Shown here: one piece after another, positions 12,401 through 22,236 of the stretch
How positions within the stretch are numbered: the first letter of the stretch is position 1
Layout: each line of letters starts with the position of its first letter
Assembly: GCA_025024175.1 (NCBI GenBank)
Contig: QCXZ01000138.1
Span: 3,782,002-3,846,001, forward strand
Length of the DNA stretch: 64,000 nucleotides
Direction of reading: 5' to 3'
Source: Rhyzopertha dominica
Lineage: Eukaryota > Arthropoda > Insecta > Coleoptera > Bostrichidae
The notes under the pieces: generated by a model
What the model saw: only the letters and a program-made list of their open reading frames with translations
What the model was told of the DNA's origin: nothing
Database searches by the model: none
Made by a program: the position numbers and the translations under genes

Positions 12401-15400
12401 TCTTCCGAAACTATATCCCCAATCCTGACTCTCTGTTTTCTACTATTTAAATAATTAGCCAACCACTCGTGCACCTTTCCCTGAAAACCATATTGAAATA
12501 ATTTTCTGAGCAATATCGACCTGTCAATTGTCTCAAAAGCTCGCTTCAAATCGAGAAAAACACAAACAAAAACAATATACTTATTAGTGCTAATATCAGC
12601 ATAAAAATTACTGGGAGTCAACTGGAGGGCACTCTCACAAGAGTGATTTAGCCTAAATCCGGATTGATAACTCAACAATATTTCATATTTTTCTATGTTG
12701 TCTGTAAACTACCATTTCTAATATCTTCTCAACGACAGGCAAAGTATTAATTTGTCTAAATTCGCTGCACTCAATAGTGTTTGTCACCTTTGGTAGAGGA
12801 AATATAATACAATTTTAATTTTCCATTAAACTATATTTATCTTTCATAAAGGGTTATGTATAATCGATGGCAAAAATTATGTATCTCCTGCCTTTACAAT
12901 TCATCATTCATTCATGCTCCACAGGGATCACTTTGTATTCATTACTTTTTCATTTGTTTGTAAATGATACATGTGCTTGTTTCCAAAATTCTAAATTTAT
13001 CATGTTTCTAGATGACCTGAACTCTTCATGAAAATTAAATCAACTAGTGATCAGATACGATACTTTTACAGGACAATCTTAACAGACTTGTTGCCTGGTG
13101 TTCATCTAATAAAATGTTCCTAAACGTTGATAAATGCTACAGCATTAGTTTTTGCAGAACTATAAACAATGTGAAAGCCACATACTATATTGATAATAGT
13201 GCTGTTAGGCATATGTCTAGCATAAGAGATTTGGGAGTTGTCTTTGATGACCGCTTAAATTTCATTCAACATATAAATGAAATTTCTCCAAAGGGTCCTA
13301 AGATCTTAGGATTTGTTCTCCGCAACTGCAGTGATTTTAAAGTGGATGCTATAAAGGATGTGTGTCAAGCATTGGTTGTTTCTGTTTTGGAATATGCCTC
13401 AGTTTATGGTCTCCGTTTTACTACCTTCATGTGTCAACAATGGAGAAGGTGCAGAATAGGTTCCTGAGATCATCATAACATTAGATCAAAATGCCAATGT
13501 AACAGTTGTTGTCCAAAATCAAAGATATGCCACGCCTATTAGGACTATCGTTTGATGATACCAGACCTATTTACCCGCAAAATGCCATAACTTCGAAAAT
13601 TCATACACATTATTTAATTTGTTGTTAATAAGTCAAAAAAATGACAAAAAAAACTCTGAGCTTGGTACATTATTAAATCACAACACTTACCTGTGATTCA
13701 TCAAAGACCGTCCATCTGGAAAGTCTTCACCGCAAACATCGCAAGTGACCGCTTTGTTGCGGTGCGACAGCATATGACGTTTTAACCTGGCCTTGTTGTG
13801 GAAAGGTTTGGCACACTTCGAGCAAGAAAACTGCTTCTCTTTCGAGTGTTCCCAAGAGTGTTTAAGCAAGGTGCGTCTGTCCTTGCACGTACGTCCGCAT
13901 AACATGCAAGTGTTCGGGGGAAGGTTCTTGCTGTGTTTCTGTTGCACGTGAGCGGCGACTGCCTGGTCGTCTGCGGCCACCTCCCCGCAAATCATGCATC
14001 TGTTCATCATGATTTTAAGTGAATTAATTAAACCAAAGTTCTCTCAAATTAAACAAATTGTTTCAAATATTTAGTTGACGGCAAAAAGAACTGAATAATT
14101 ACAGTAGAATACAACTGGATTTTTTGGGCACTAATTTACATAAAATGTGACAGTTTGTGAGGTTTTTACGATTCAAGCTAAACTTTCCGTATCATAATGT
14201 TAATTATCAGAACAATTTTATACTTGTTGGTTTTTTAGTTCAGAACTACTGACAAAAAATTTTAAACATTTTCTTTTCTTAAGCCAGTTGTTTGATTAAC
14301 CCTATGACTAAACAAATTGTAGATCTTGTTCAATGAACATTAACTTTTTTTAGAAGTTAAATCATAATTACTCATAAGTGCAACACTGATCTTTTTTGAT
14401 AGGTTATTCGAATATTTCAAAATCCAAAGTCTTTTGTTGTATCTTTCTGCTATGCAATACAAAAAATTACCATCATAATCAAACTGTTGGATCATTTCTT
14501 TCCACCACAGTTCTAATCACCATTTTTATATAATTAGTTTGTTAATTACAAGTATAATTCTCTCTTTTCTGGGATAAAATTCAATGACTTAACGCCTATA
14601 GTTCAGTATCACCATAAAAAAGTCATGAAAAAAGCAACAAAATGTTTTATACAGAACATTTTACAAAATATTTAAATTATGTGCATCATAAAAATAACCT
14701 TGAAGAGACACAACTAGGCTTTTTAAGATTACGTCATCCAATATGGCGTCCAGGGGGCAAAAAGCACACGCATGGGACGCGCCTGCGAAACCCTGGAAAC
14801 GGACGCGTGGCTGATAGAGTTGGATCCTTCATGACCAAGTCGTTCAATTTGAATGACTCATGCCTTGATTTGGCTCACAGCTAATGTATCAGCGTCGTTC
14901 GTGCGTCGTACATGGTTAACGGCTGATGACAGCACACGACGAGAAAACAGCATGACAGCATATTTATATGCTGTGGCGAGACAGGAGACACCGCTGTCAC
15001 TTTCAATTCACGATCCTTATGAACGACTTAAATGATCCGAATCTACGCGATTGATTGAACGATTTGAATGTAATCGAATGTCCCAGCTCTAGCGACTGAC
15101 GTTGGCATTAAGTAATGGGGTTTCTATGACAGCGCGCTAGAAGCTGCATCGTTTTGAAATTTGCCCCCTGGCAGTCGCTCAAAAGTCACGTGTTCTAAAA
15201 AGCCTAACTGACCTACTGACACTGCATACATTATCAAGTTGAAGGTTGCTAAATAAGAATGTCGGGAATAAAACAAAATAGGACATTCATACTTGTATCT
15301 ATAAAAAAATCAATATTGTAAAGTCATAAATATGATACTGTTTATCACAAACCGTTAGCATAAAGTAAAACATCAACTTAGTCTTGTTGTGAATTATTTA

Positions 15401-18400
15401 TAGAAAATAATGGTTAAGGATATACAGTGCATGCCACCTGAAATTCAGAAGTCGTGCGAGACGTCTTTTGAAATTCTATCACATAAATATATAAAACAAT
15501 ACAATCGCCAAAAATTTTTGGAGTGGTGCAAGAAACACGGAAATTAAAAAATACAGCGAGAACATATTTCTGGCCAAGTTTTCAGATTTATCGAAAAAGC
15601 ATTCTCCAAAAAATGATATTTTACGGACAAAAATATATTCCAGTTCAAAATCCTCTCACAAGAAGAAATATTCAAATTATTATTACTAAATGCACTGAAT
15701 GAAATCTACTTGATAATGGCGTAGTTTATGTAAGCTTTTCAAAACTAATTTGATATGAATGTTGTAATTATTTTAGATTGTGTTGTGTTTAGCATTGCAT
15801 GGGATTTACATATTAAACTTTTAAATTCAAAATAATAAGATTTGTTCTGTTTTCACTGTCTACCTGATCATAATAAAATGTGATGCTATATCTCCATTTT
15901 TTTAATTAAACATTTTTACAGTTCATAATAAAATCGTGTATACACCACTATATCAGTGACTACTGATTTGGTACATATATTTTATTACATAATGATACAA
16001 TCAAAGAAGCTCAAATAAGTTTAACTACTATTTGCTTGAGAATGAAAGATTTATTTGTTGAAAAGATAATTAATTAATATGGCTAAATTAAATATGACTA
16101 TTCCAATCTTCCTCACTGCAATTTTCTTTGTCTATTTTTATATTATTAACAAATGAAAATGGAAATATGAAAAATATATTTTTTTAATCTTGTTGATTCA
16201 AAATCTTCATTAATGCATACGATCACAACTGAAATTCATTATACTACAATTAAGAATGCTCCCCAGTCAAACTGCATATGTATTAATACATTTACATATT
16301 TTATATAGTATTTTATTTCATATTTATTTTGCGTAAGAAAATGAAACGTAACCCTAAGGACTAATTATATCAATATGTGTCCAAAATTTCAACAAATTTT
16401 CCCAAGTACAATAGTAATTCGCCCTTTTCTGAGAAAAACCAGGTTACTTGTTTATTTACAGGGAAAATTTGTTGAAATTGTGGACACACATTGAGATATA
16501 ATTAGTCATCGAAGATACATGTCGTTTTCTTACACAAAATAAATATGAAAGAAAATACTATATAAAACATGAAAATGCACTAATACATATGAACCTTGAC
16601 TATGGCACACTCTTAAACACGAAAAATGAAGATATTTTAATATCTGAATCTTTTGGAAAAAAAATGATAAGGATAATGTGGATTGCATAATTGTATGTGC
16701 AACACTTTTGCTAATTTTTTAAGAAAAGCTTGTAAATGAATAAATTCTTTTCTAATAAGAAAAAATAGGACTGCAAAATAAATTCTACACAGAAAATCTG
16801 CATGCATTTTATGGTAAAGAAAATACTCTCTTACCTGTGTTCCGAACCGCGAGCATGCACTTCGGCATGGGCAAGCAAATCCAAGGCCTCCTGGAAGGAC
16901 TCCCCGCAAACATTGCAAATGTGTCCAAATTCTGACTCGTTTACGTATTCTTCTTTGATGTGGATGCGCTGATGCCGCTTCAAATTATCCAACCTGTGAA
17001 AAGCCATTCCACACGTCGGGCAAAAGAACTGCCCGAATCTGGTCTCCTCTTCCGAATAGTCGTCATCCTCCTCATCGAAGTCCTCGACCCCGCCGTGCTT
17101 CACACGTACGTGTTCCCTCATCAGCGCAGCATCCCAGAACATCTCGCCGCATTTCTGGCATTCGAACGGGCTGTCGCCGCCGTGGACCCTCGCGTGAGAG
17201 GCGAGCGCCTTCTCCCTGGCAAAACCCACCCCGCAATGCTGGCAAACGAACGGTTTGCGGGGATCGGTGATCGGGAACCGTGGCTCGGTAATCGCGTTGT
17301 TCTCCTGCAGATACTCGACGTATTGGGGCTTGACCAGTTCGTCGCTTTCGTAATCGTATGACTGAGATGCGCCCGCGATCTTATCCTCCGACGTCAGGTA
17401 TTCATCTTTGATTTTGACCTTGTTTTTTCGTTTCTTCTGTCTTCTGGCTGCTCTTTCCACGTCTGACTCGTCCAGTGGCTGTACTTCCTCTTCATCTAGT
17501 CCGTCGGTTTCGGGTATGTAAGCGTGGATTTTGAGATGATTCATCAAGTCGCATTTCCGAATGTACCGGACGCCGCAGAGGTTGCATCCGTGCGGTCTGT
17601 CCGTTTGATGGGATACCATGTGATTTATCAGGTTGGCTTTTTTTCTGAAGCGTCGGCTGCAGAAATCACATGGATACGGTCTGGCAGCGGCGTAGGCATC
17701 TTGATCCGTGTCCAATGGGATCTCGACATCATCAGTCGCTTGTTCTTCTTCTCCAATGTGTTCCTCTGATCCAACTACTATCTCCGGACATGATTCGGTC
17801 CATTGATCTAAAACAGTTTTGTTACATGGTGTCTTATTGGTGATACAAAAATTCTCATGCATGCCCCAAACAGTTGACCACATAAAATGCTTAAAGACAA
17901 CACTGAATGCTTCCAGGAAAGAGTATTTATAAAAGGTATATTTCATATATTATTTAAAAATTATTGGCAATGCAAATAAAACACTGAAAACATAATATTT
18001 TATTCCCTACATTAAATAGATTGAAAAGAGTTAGTGCGAGGAGGCAGGATGGCTGGATGGACTTATGCAACCATAATCAGACCTGCAAAATCATCAGAAG
18101 GAAAGAAAGTTAGAAATATGGGAAAGGAAGCTTTTAAGAAGAATTCTAGGTGGGGTGAAAGATGAATTTGGATGGACGAGAAAAAAAGTGACATACACTT
18201 TTCCTTTAAAATAGTTCAAAACAAAGAGCCCAAAGGTATCAAATGACTAGTTCTCACCAGTGTTTCTTACACTTGTTGGACAATAAAGTCAGTGGAGAAT
18301 AAATACAAGTTTACCAGTGGAATTTTTTCATAGAACTCAATGTTCACATAACTGCTTGACAAACAGTATTTCTGAAACATAATGACCAGCAACCACACCA

Positions 18401-19990
18401 AAGAGTAACTTTCGCTGGAATGAATTTTAATATCAGCTATGTAAGACAATTATTATGGCAGTCGAAAATACCACAAATTTTGTGAAATATATTTTTCATA
18501 GAACACCCATTTTCACAGTGGGTTTGGATGCTAAAAATGAGTTGTTCTGCCTTTACTGAAGTAACAACTATAAATGGCACAGTGCCTGCTTCTTCAATAC
18601 TTATGTGTTTTAAAAGGAATATTAACAATATATAAATAAACTAGTCCATGGTCCACCAAAAACGCAAGCTATGAAAAGGCCTAAATAATAATTATAAAAG
18701 TGTTTTCTTGATCAAGGCTTGCTAGAAAACTTTTCATACTTAAGGCGAAAGGGAAATTTGACTGCATTATACACTAAGATGGTGTACCCTTTCAAAATAT
18801 TGGACAGATGTCATCTCTATGAACTAAAATGCAGTCAATGTGGAATAATGTTAAACTATCCAAATAAATTAACTAATTAATTAACCAAAGGAACATAATA
18901 TTGATAACAAATTGTAAGTCCCATAAATTCGGTGTTTTGAAGTATTGTATGCTAAAAACCTGGGAAAAAGGTGAGGAAATAACTAAAATTATTTCAGCCA
19001 ACATACTAGAAGAAAATCACATCACAGATAGATTTATGGATGTGACAGGCTTTTAAAATGGCAACGAGATTGTGAACACCTTGGTAATTTTCACTAGTTT
19101 ACCTTGATTATATTTTGATGTTTTTAACAACCAATAGTTTTAATTTAATCCCAATCATACTTACTGGCAATAACCACAAGAGCTTATCATCACTGTAATA
19201 ATTTGTAGCACTTTGTTTTTATTAATTAAAAATGCATTGTTCACATACCTATTTGATGTTTGTTATCATTCGTGAAAATGAATAATAGATTTATTACCCC
19301 ATGGTCAATTGACGAAATCAATGGTAAAATTAAGATCGTAAATATTAAAAAAAATAATTATCACATCCTACTTGAAAAAGAGAATAAATTAGAAAATAAT
19401 TCTCCAGAACTTTTCTCTCATATTAGGCAAAAATTATCAACCTTAATAAAAGCTTTTTTGTCGGTATATATTTGGAGGGCTTCAATAATTTATTATGTAT
19501 GTTTTATTTTATTTTTAAGTCATAAAAGTTTTACTAATTCAATCAATTGTGGGAAATGGTATACAATCCAGGTATTTAACTATCTAGTACTCTTAGGCTT
19601 TGCGGGAAGAATAATACTGCTCATATTAAGAATGAGCACATATTTTATAGCAGTTACTCGTCACTAATCATTGAGTGTCGTCTTTAAACAAGCAGAGGGC
19701 AAACAAGCAATCTTTGCGTCCCGAAAAATGGTTGCGGAGATTTTACCAGCTTGTTGCACTACGAGAACATTGTCTTCAGTGAGATAAACAATATTATCTC
19801 CATCGACTCCATCGACTTCCTGCTGAACTTCCTGCTCATCGGGTGTACCTTGTACTACAACTTCTTCACAGACGTTCGTGAATTCCGACGATTCAACCGG
19901 GATGCACGAACTGTTGATGTCGCATATTACCTCTTCCGCTTGAACCACCGATGTGGCATCTTCCCAAGTAAGTGTAAACGCTTCCTCCAT
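6123..19990 (-). CDS. C2H2 zinc finger protein, 15 fingers, six exons
   Basis: Likely nuclear DNA-binding regulator. Coding exons, 5' to 3': 19990-19747, 17807-16835, 13999-13691, 10799-10448, 8437-7715, 6494-6123. Lengths sum to 2973 nt (990 residues plus stop) and all five junction phases agree. The N-terminus (about 80 residues) is acidic and finger-free. Fingers 1-6 are in exon 2, interrupted by acidic and basic linkers; 7-10 lie mainly in exon 3, 11-14 mainly in exon 4, and 15 at the C-terminus in exon 6. Exon 5 encodes a long basic, finger-free region with several K/R clusters that could be nuclear signals. Finger 10 and finger 14 are completed by histidines in the following exon. The C-terminal exon has three consecutive SUMO-type sites (VKTE, VKTE, IKQE). 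I do not recognise a named orthologue. Its start is head to head with the Artemis-like gene. Confidence 0.85.
6495..6560 (-). mobile_element. LINE 3' end fragment with (ATT)n tail
   Basis: Read on the minus strand, an AATAAAG followed by GATTATTATTATT resembles the short-repeat tail of an insect LINE 3' end, like the AATAAAGTG(TATT)n end near 10860. It ends at the splice acceptor of zinc finger exon 6. Confidence 0.45.
6570..7700 (+). mobile_element. LINE reverse transcriptase C-terminal fragment and 3' UTR
   Basis: The plus strand carries the region downstream of the reverse transcriptase active site: a WFTRNELMVN segment, then KLLGIYLDENLDWSPRLNEL, matching the LGI..D..L.W..H pattern of non-LTR elements. 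The frame is then disrupted. The AT-rich remainder up to an A-rich stretch near 7690 is read as 3' UTR. It lies in the last intron of the zinc finger gene, opposite to its direction. The clade was not determined. Confidence 0.65.
7715..8437 (-). CDS. Zinc finger gene, exon 5 (basic linker)
   Basis: 723 nt, exactly 241 codons, phase 0 at both ends. It opens with the histidine half of finger 14 (DLIVHLIHHC) and then encodes a finger-free region with basic clusters (KYKRRRNLK, KKVKKTPPK, KNKKKSK) and an acidic C-terminal part. The GC content is clearly above that of the surrounding introns. Confidence 0.85.
8520..9960 (+). mobile_element. Penelope-like element remnant
   Basis: Two blocks of a Penelope-type reverse transcriptase on the plus strand. 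Block one (8523-8770) includes LLVSFDVVNLFPNIPPKDC, the element's version of the first catalytic-Asp motif. Block two (9649-9840) includes FTFEIETNNSLPLLNLLL and FSIYRKPTTTFSLIN, which follow the active site. The sequence between is scrambled and full of stops, so the YxDD core is missing. The element lies in an intron of the zinc finger gene. Confidence 0.75.
10448..10799 (-). CDS. Zinc finger gene, exon 4 (fingers 11-14)
   Basis: 352 nt between acceptor ctttag and donor gtgaga. Fingers 11-13 are canonical with TGERPY and TGEKPY linkers, the type found in tandem DNA-binding fingers. Finger 14 (CSVC) contributes only its cysteines; the histidines come from exon 5. Confidence 0.88.
10860..12830 (-). 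mobile_element. LINE (non-LTR retrotransposon), decayed, with 3' end
   Basis: Minus strand. From about 12825 a frame reads PLPKV...EKILE, then QSGFRLNHSCESALQL, FLDLKRAFETIDR and GIPRGSVIGPLLFTLYI (12678-12295): reverse transcriptase blocks in order. A second frame (12216-11896) has the thumb region LKLNVSKTKG and IYEYLGLAIDCLLSFDEHF, and a third near 11800 has LQKLQNRAMRIILK. The FADD active-site box is interrupted. The 3' end is an AATAAAGTG plus (TATT)n tail at 10862-10885. Frameshifts show it is dead. It lies in the intron between zinc finger exons 3 and 4, same strand as the gene. Confidence 0.8.
10991..11277. repeat. Foldback with perfect 57-bp arms
   Basis: Positions 11041-11097 and 11206-11262 are exact reverse complements over 57 bp, separated by 108 bp. 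Outer 15-bp pieces (10991-11005 and 11263-11277) also pair, the left side holding about 35 extra bases between outer and inner pieces. Each arm itself contains the smaller palindrome ACTTCCTAAAGGAAGT. It lies just inside the 3' end of the surrounding dead LINE. Confidence 0.9.
12880..13570 (+). mobile_element. LINE reverse transcriptase fragment
   Basis: Plus strand. Near 12915 the frame reads STGITLYSLLFHLFVNDT, a worn copy of the PQGSxLGPLLFxLFVND block. The 13114-13467 frame continues with NMFLNVDKC-like thumb sequence, RDLGVVFDDRLNFIQHI and LEYAS, typical of jockey/I-group elements. Frameshifts follow. It lies back to back with the minus-strand LINE to its left. Confidence 0.72.
13691..13999 (-). 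CDS. Zinc finger gene, exon 3 (fingers 7-10)
   Basis: 309 nt between acceptor aacag and donor gtaagt. Fingers begin at CMIC, CMLC, CSKC and CDVC. The exon stops inside finger 10, whose last zinc-binding His is supplied by exon 4. The acceptor has a weak pyrimidine tract, but phase and finger register support it. Confidence 0.82.
14711..15210. mobile_element. MITE-like element with terminal inverted repeats
   Basis: TAGGCTTTTTA at 14715-14725 is repeated inverted at 15196-15206, and a subterminal CCAGGGGGCAAA near 14750 is mirrored near 15170. The roughly 490-bp interior is much richer in GC and CpG than its surroundings and has no convincing protein. A target site duplication could not be fixed. 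It lies in the second intron of the zinc finger gene. Confidence 0.65.
15412..15735 (+). pseudogene. Tyrosine recombinase (Crypton-like) fragment
   Basis: The plus strand reads HKYIKQYNRQKFLEWCKKHGN, then in a shifted frame KYSENIFLAKFSDLSKKHSP, then SQEEIFKLLLLNALNEIYLIM. These match, in order, the N-terminal SAM-like domain (YxxxYxxFxxW ... SENxxLAYFxxLS) and the SKxLTxEEIxxFLxxAPDxxYL segment of the Crypton-like tyrosine recombinase genes common in insects. The segment that normally lies between (LWSxYSMLK and so on) is missing, as is the catalytic domain. A second copy of the family is at 61985-62525. Confidence 0.6.
16266..16601. repeat. Long imperfect palindrome (foldback element)
   Basis: Two arms of about 145 bp (16266-16410 and about 16460-16601) pair as an imperfect inverted repeat around a spacer of about 50 bp. 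Matching landmarks are GACTAATTATAT and TTTCAACAAATTTTCCC in the left arm, mirrored in the right. It is probably a MITE; no target duplication was identified. Confidence 0.75.
16835..17807 (-). CDS. Zinc finger gene, exon 2 (fingers 1-6)
   Basis: 973 nt between a tttag acceptor and a gtaaga donor. It begins by completing the split Asp (G|AT) and ends with two bases of an Arg codon. Six C2H2 fingers start at CDFC, CNLC, CQHC, CQKC, CPTC and CNVC. A very acidic linker (FDEEDDDYSEEE) separates fingers 4 and 5, and a basic RRQKKRKNK cluster lies between fingers 2 and 3. Confidence 0.85.
18100..18195 (+). pseudogene. RTE-type LINE reverse transcriptase fragment
   Basis: A plus-strand frame reads WERKLLRRILGGVKDEFGWT, the C-terminal motif of RTE/BovB-like elements that precedes R.N.EL. 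Only about 30 codons are clear. It lies in the first intron of the zinc finger gene. Confidence 0.55.
19747..19990 (-). CDS. Zinc finger gene, exon 1
   Basis: 244 nt from the ATG (MEEAFTLTWED) to a gtaaaa donor; ends after the first base of a split Asp codon. The encoded region is acidic, rich in Glu, Asp and Val, and has no finger. The downstream in-frame extension to 19664 reads into the intron. Confidence 0.8.
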
Positions 19991-20720
19991 TTTATGTTTT
20001 TTCCAACATTATTGTTTTATCTGGAACAAAACTTGGAGGTTATCGCAGCTTTGACAATTGAGGTTATGCTTAATTGAGGTTAACACAGTTTACGAATTTT
20101 GAAAAGTGTAAACAAGGGGTCAAAATAGGACAACCCGGTAAAAATTGTACTGCCAAATATGGCAACTAGCTGAGATAGAACGGAAGTCGCGCGGTTGTGA
20201 GTATCTACGCCGCCAGCCGTCCATTACATAGCGATCTGTATCAAGCAGGGGAAAACGGTAATTACATCATGAGCCAATATTTTGTTTGATGCTTACCAAT
20301 ACATGCATATTTAGGGCCAGAAATATCAATAACGCAAATTGGAATCATTAATTAGTTCTTAACAACACTTACCAAAATTTAACCAAAAGGAAACATCAAC
20401 CTAACCAAGATTTCTGAAGCCAGCGTCGACCTTCAGTTACACATCACGAGAAATGACAAATGGCTGCACAGTTATCCGTTTAGCAACAGCAAGTCACCGA
20501 AAACTTTAAGAAAAAAGCGGTGCAGGAGTTCCGCACCACAGAACGATACAACACAGTGCTAACACATAAAAATTCCGATAAAACTGCACAAATTCTACAA
20601 ATAGTTTAAAAATTTGTGCGAAATTAGGTTAAGCAACGATATTAACCTCTACACTACCGCGTCCGACAAACAATTCAATTATTTCCTGTCAAGGCAAGCG
20701 CGAAGTTTGAACAACCGGAA
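19991..20720. promoter_or_regulatory. Shared 5' region of the zinc finger and Artemis-like genes
   Basis: About 730 bp separates the two divergent start codons. GC and CpG rise in the middle (around 20170-20230), as is common for TATA-less housekeeping promoters. No specific factor sites are claimed; transcription starts cannot be placed from sequence alone. Confidence 0.45.
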
Positions 20721-21908
20721 ATGAGCACTTTTGGCGGGAAGATCCCCGAACTTGAAAATATAAGTATTGATTGCTTCGATGGATCAAATCACAATTCGCA
20801 CGCTTACTTCTTATCACATTGCCATGAGGACCACATGGTAGGTTTGCGATGGCCAGATTTTCAGAGTATCTTACTTAACGAAGAAGATTTATATTTATAT
20901 GCTTCACATGTGTCAGTCGTAATATTGCAACGTTTGTTTCCACGCATTACACCAAAACTGAAAGAGTTATCTTTAAAGGGGGCAAACCTGGTCCCGGTGA
21001 AAGATCAGTTTATGTCTGTGACTCTGATACCCGCTGGACATTGTCCGGGTTCTGTAATGTTCCTTTTTGAATATAAAAATAAAACTATTTTGTACACTGG
21101 AGATTACAGAATCAATCCTGACGATTACGCAAAGTTTTCAGCATTTTATGATTCAGCGGGGCAATTAAAGCACATAGATAAGCTGTATCTTGACACTACC
21201 TTTTTTAGTATTGAATATACAAGGTTTCCAAAAAGGGACAGTTTTGTTGGTAAATTAAAAGAAGTGATTTTAAATTGGTTGGATCAATCTGAGAAGAATG
21301 TTATTCACATTCAAACACCTGCTCGATATGGTCAGGAATATCTCTTTATGGAAATTTCACGAAAGATCGGTATGCCAATTCATGTTTCTAAGGACGCATA
21401 TGATTTTTATAAATGCATTCCCGAAATGGATGGCGTCATTACAAATTGTGAAAACGCCACTAAAATTCATAGTGGCTGTGGCATAACCTATAAATATAGT
21501 TGCAAAGAAATCCCTCAAGGTATGAACGCTCATGTTAAAGTTGTCCGTGCAACGGCTTTAATATGGCGCAACTATGTGGAAGGAACTGCTCTCGTAGAAG
21601 AATCTGGAAAGGTACGATTCTGCTACTCAAGTCACGCTTCTTTGGAAGAAGGGCAGGCCTTGATAAGATTTTTAAAACCGGACATTGTGGAAGCATGTGT
21701 GCTACCTCGAGAAGAATCAGAAGCAAAGAAAATGTTGAAGTTAATTGAAGATACAATGAAGGAATATCAGCAAAGGAAAGAATTAAACGAGGAGGTCAAA
21801 CTTTTCAGTGTGATACCTTTAAGCAGCTGTGATGAAAAGAAGACTGTTCAAAAGACTGAATTTTCTTGCCTGCTGGATTCTCCACCTAGGAAACGTAAAA
21901 ATTTCTGA
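20721..21908 (+). CDS. Dclre1c: Artemis-like nuclease (SNM1 family, beta-CASP)
   Basis: Artemis-family metallo-beta-lactamase/beta-CASP nucleases open hairpins and trim ends in non-homologous end joining; they act in the nucleus. The 395-residue frame opens with MSTFGGKIPELENISIDCFD, in the Artemis pattern. Metal motifs: HCHEDH (H33, H35, D37, H38), H107 in PAGHCPGSV, D128 in YTGDYR; beta-CASP motif A D158 in LDTTF, and a later conserved His (H305 in CYSSHAS). The C-terminus ends in a basic RKRKNF cluster that could be a nuclear signal. The coding sequence is a single exon. It is far shorter than vertebrate Artemis (about 690 residues), lacking the long C-terminal regulatory tail. It is head to head with the zinc finger gene. 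SNM1A/B are less likely because the N-terminus and spacing fit Artemis. Confidence 0.9.
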   Translation: MSTFGGKIPELENISIDCFDGSNHNSHAYFLSHCHEDHMVGLRWPDFQSILLNEEDLYLYASHVSVVILQRLFPRITPKLKELSLKGANLVPVKDQFMSVTLIPAGHCPGSVMFLFEYKNKTILYTGDYRINPDDYAKFSAFYDSAGQLKHIDKLYLDTTFFSIEYTRFPKRDSFVGKLKEVILNWLDQSEKNVIHIQTPARYGQEYLFMEISRKIGMPIHVSKDAYDFYKCIPEMDGVITNCENATKIHSGCGITYKYSCKEIPQGMNAHVKVVRATALIWRNYVEGTALVEESGKVRFCYSSHASLEEGQALIRFLKPDIVEACVLPREESEAKKMLKLIEDTMKEYQQRKELNEEVKLFSVIPLSSCDEKKTVQKTEFSCLLDSPPRKRKNF

Positions 21909-22230
21909 CCACAGGTTACAAATATTTTATTGTTTTTATTATTTCAGACATTCTATAGGTACAGTTTAGGTGCTTAACATAAGAGAATGCAAATTAAATT
22001 GATGAGATCTAGCTATTATACAGATAATTTTATACTTTATTTATACAGTGTTAGTATATCAGCAAATTTAAATGTCAGGGTGTCACACTGTTACCTTATT
22101 AAAATTCATGAAGTTATCTTTTAAGAGTGTATTATCCATTATTTCTAAAATAGTGTTCACTGTTGAATAATGATTATAGAAATAATATAAATAGAAATGA
22201 GTGGTAGAAAAATTATGAAACTGACATTAG

Positions 22231-22236
22231 AATAAA
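22231..22236 (+). terminator. Candidate polyadenylation signal of the Artemis-like gene
   Basis: An AATAAA lies about 320 bp after the stop codon. It is a plausible 3' end signal but the region is AT-rich, so chance hexamers are common. Confidence 0.3.

Noticed and set aside
19260..19667. 135-codon plus-strand frame in the first zinc finger intron
   Set aside because: Low-complexity AT-rich codons, no recognised motif, and it overlaps the gene's intron in the opposite direction; likely chance.
19664..19746. Continuation of zinc finger exon 1 to a stop at 19664
   Set aside because: A donor at 19746/19741 joins in phase to exon 2 (G|AT), and the read-through residues show no conservation signals.
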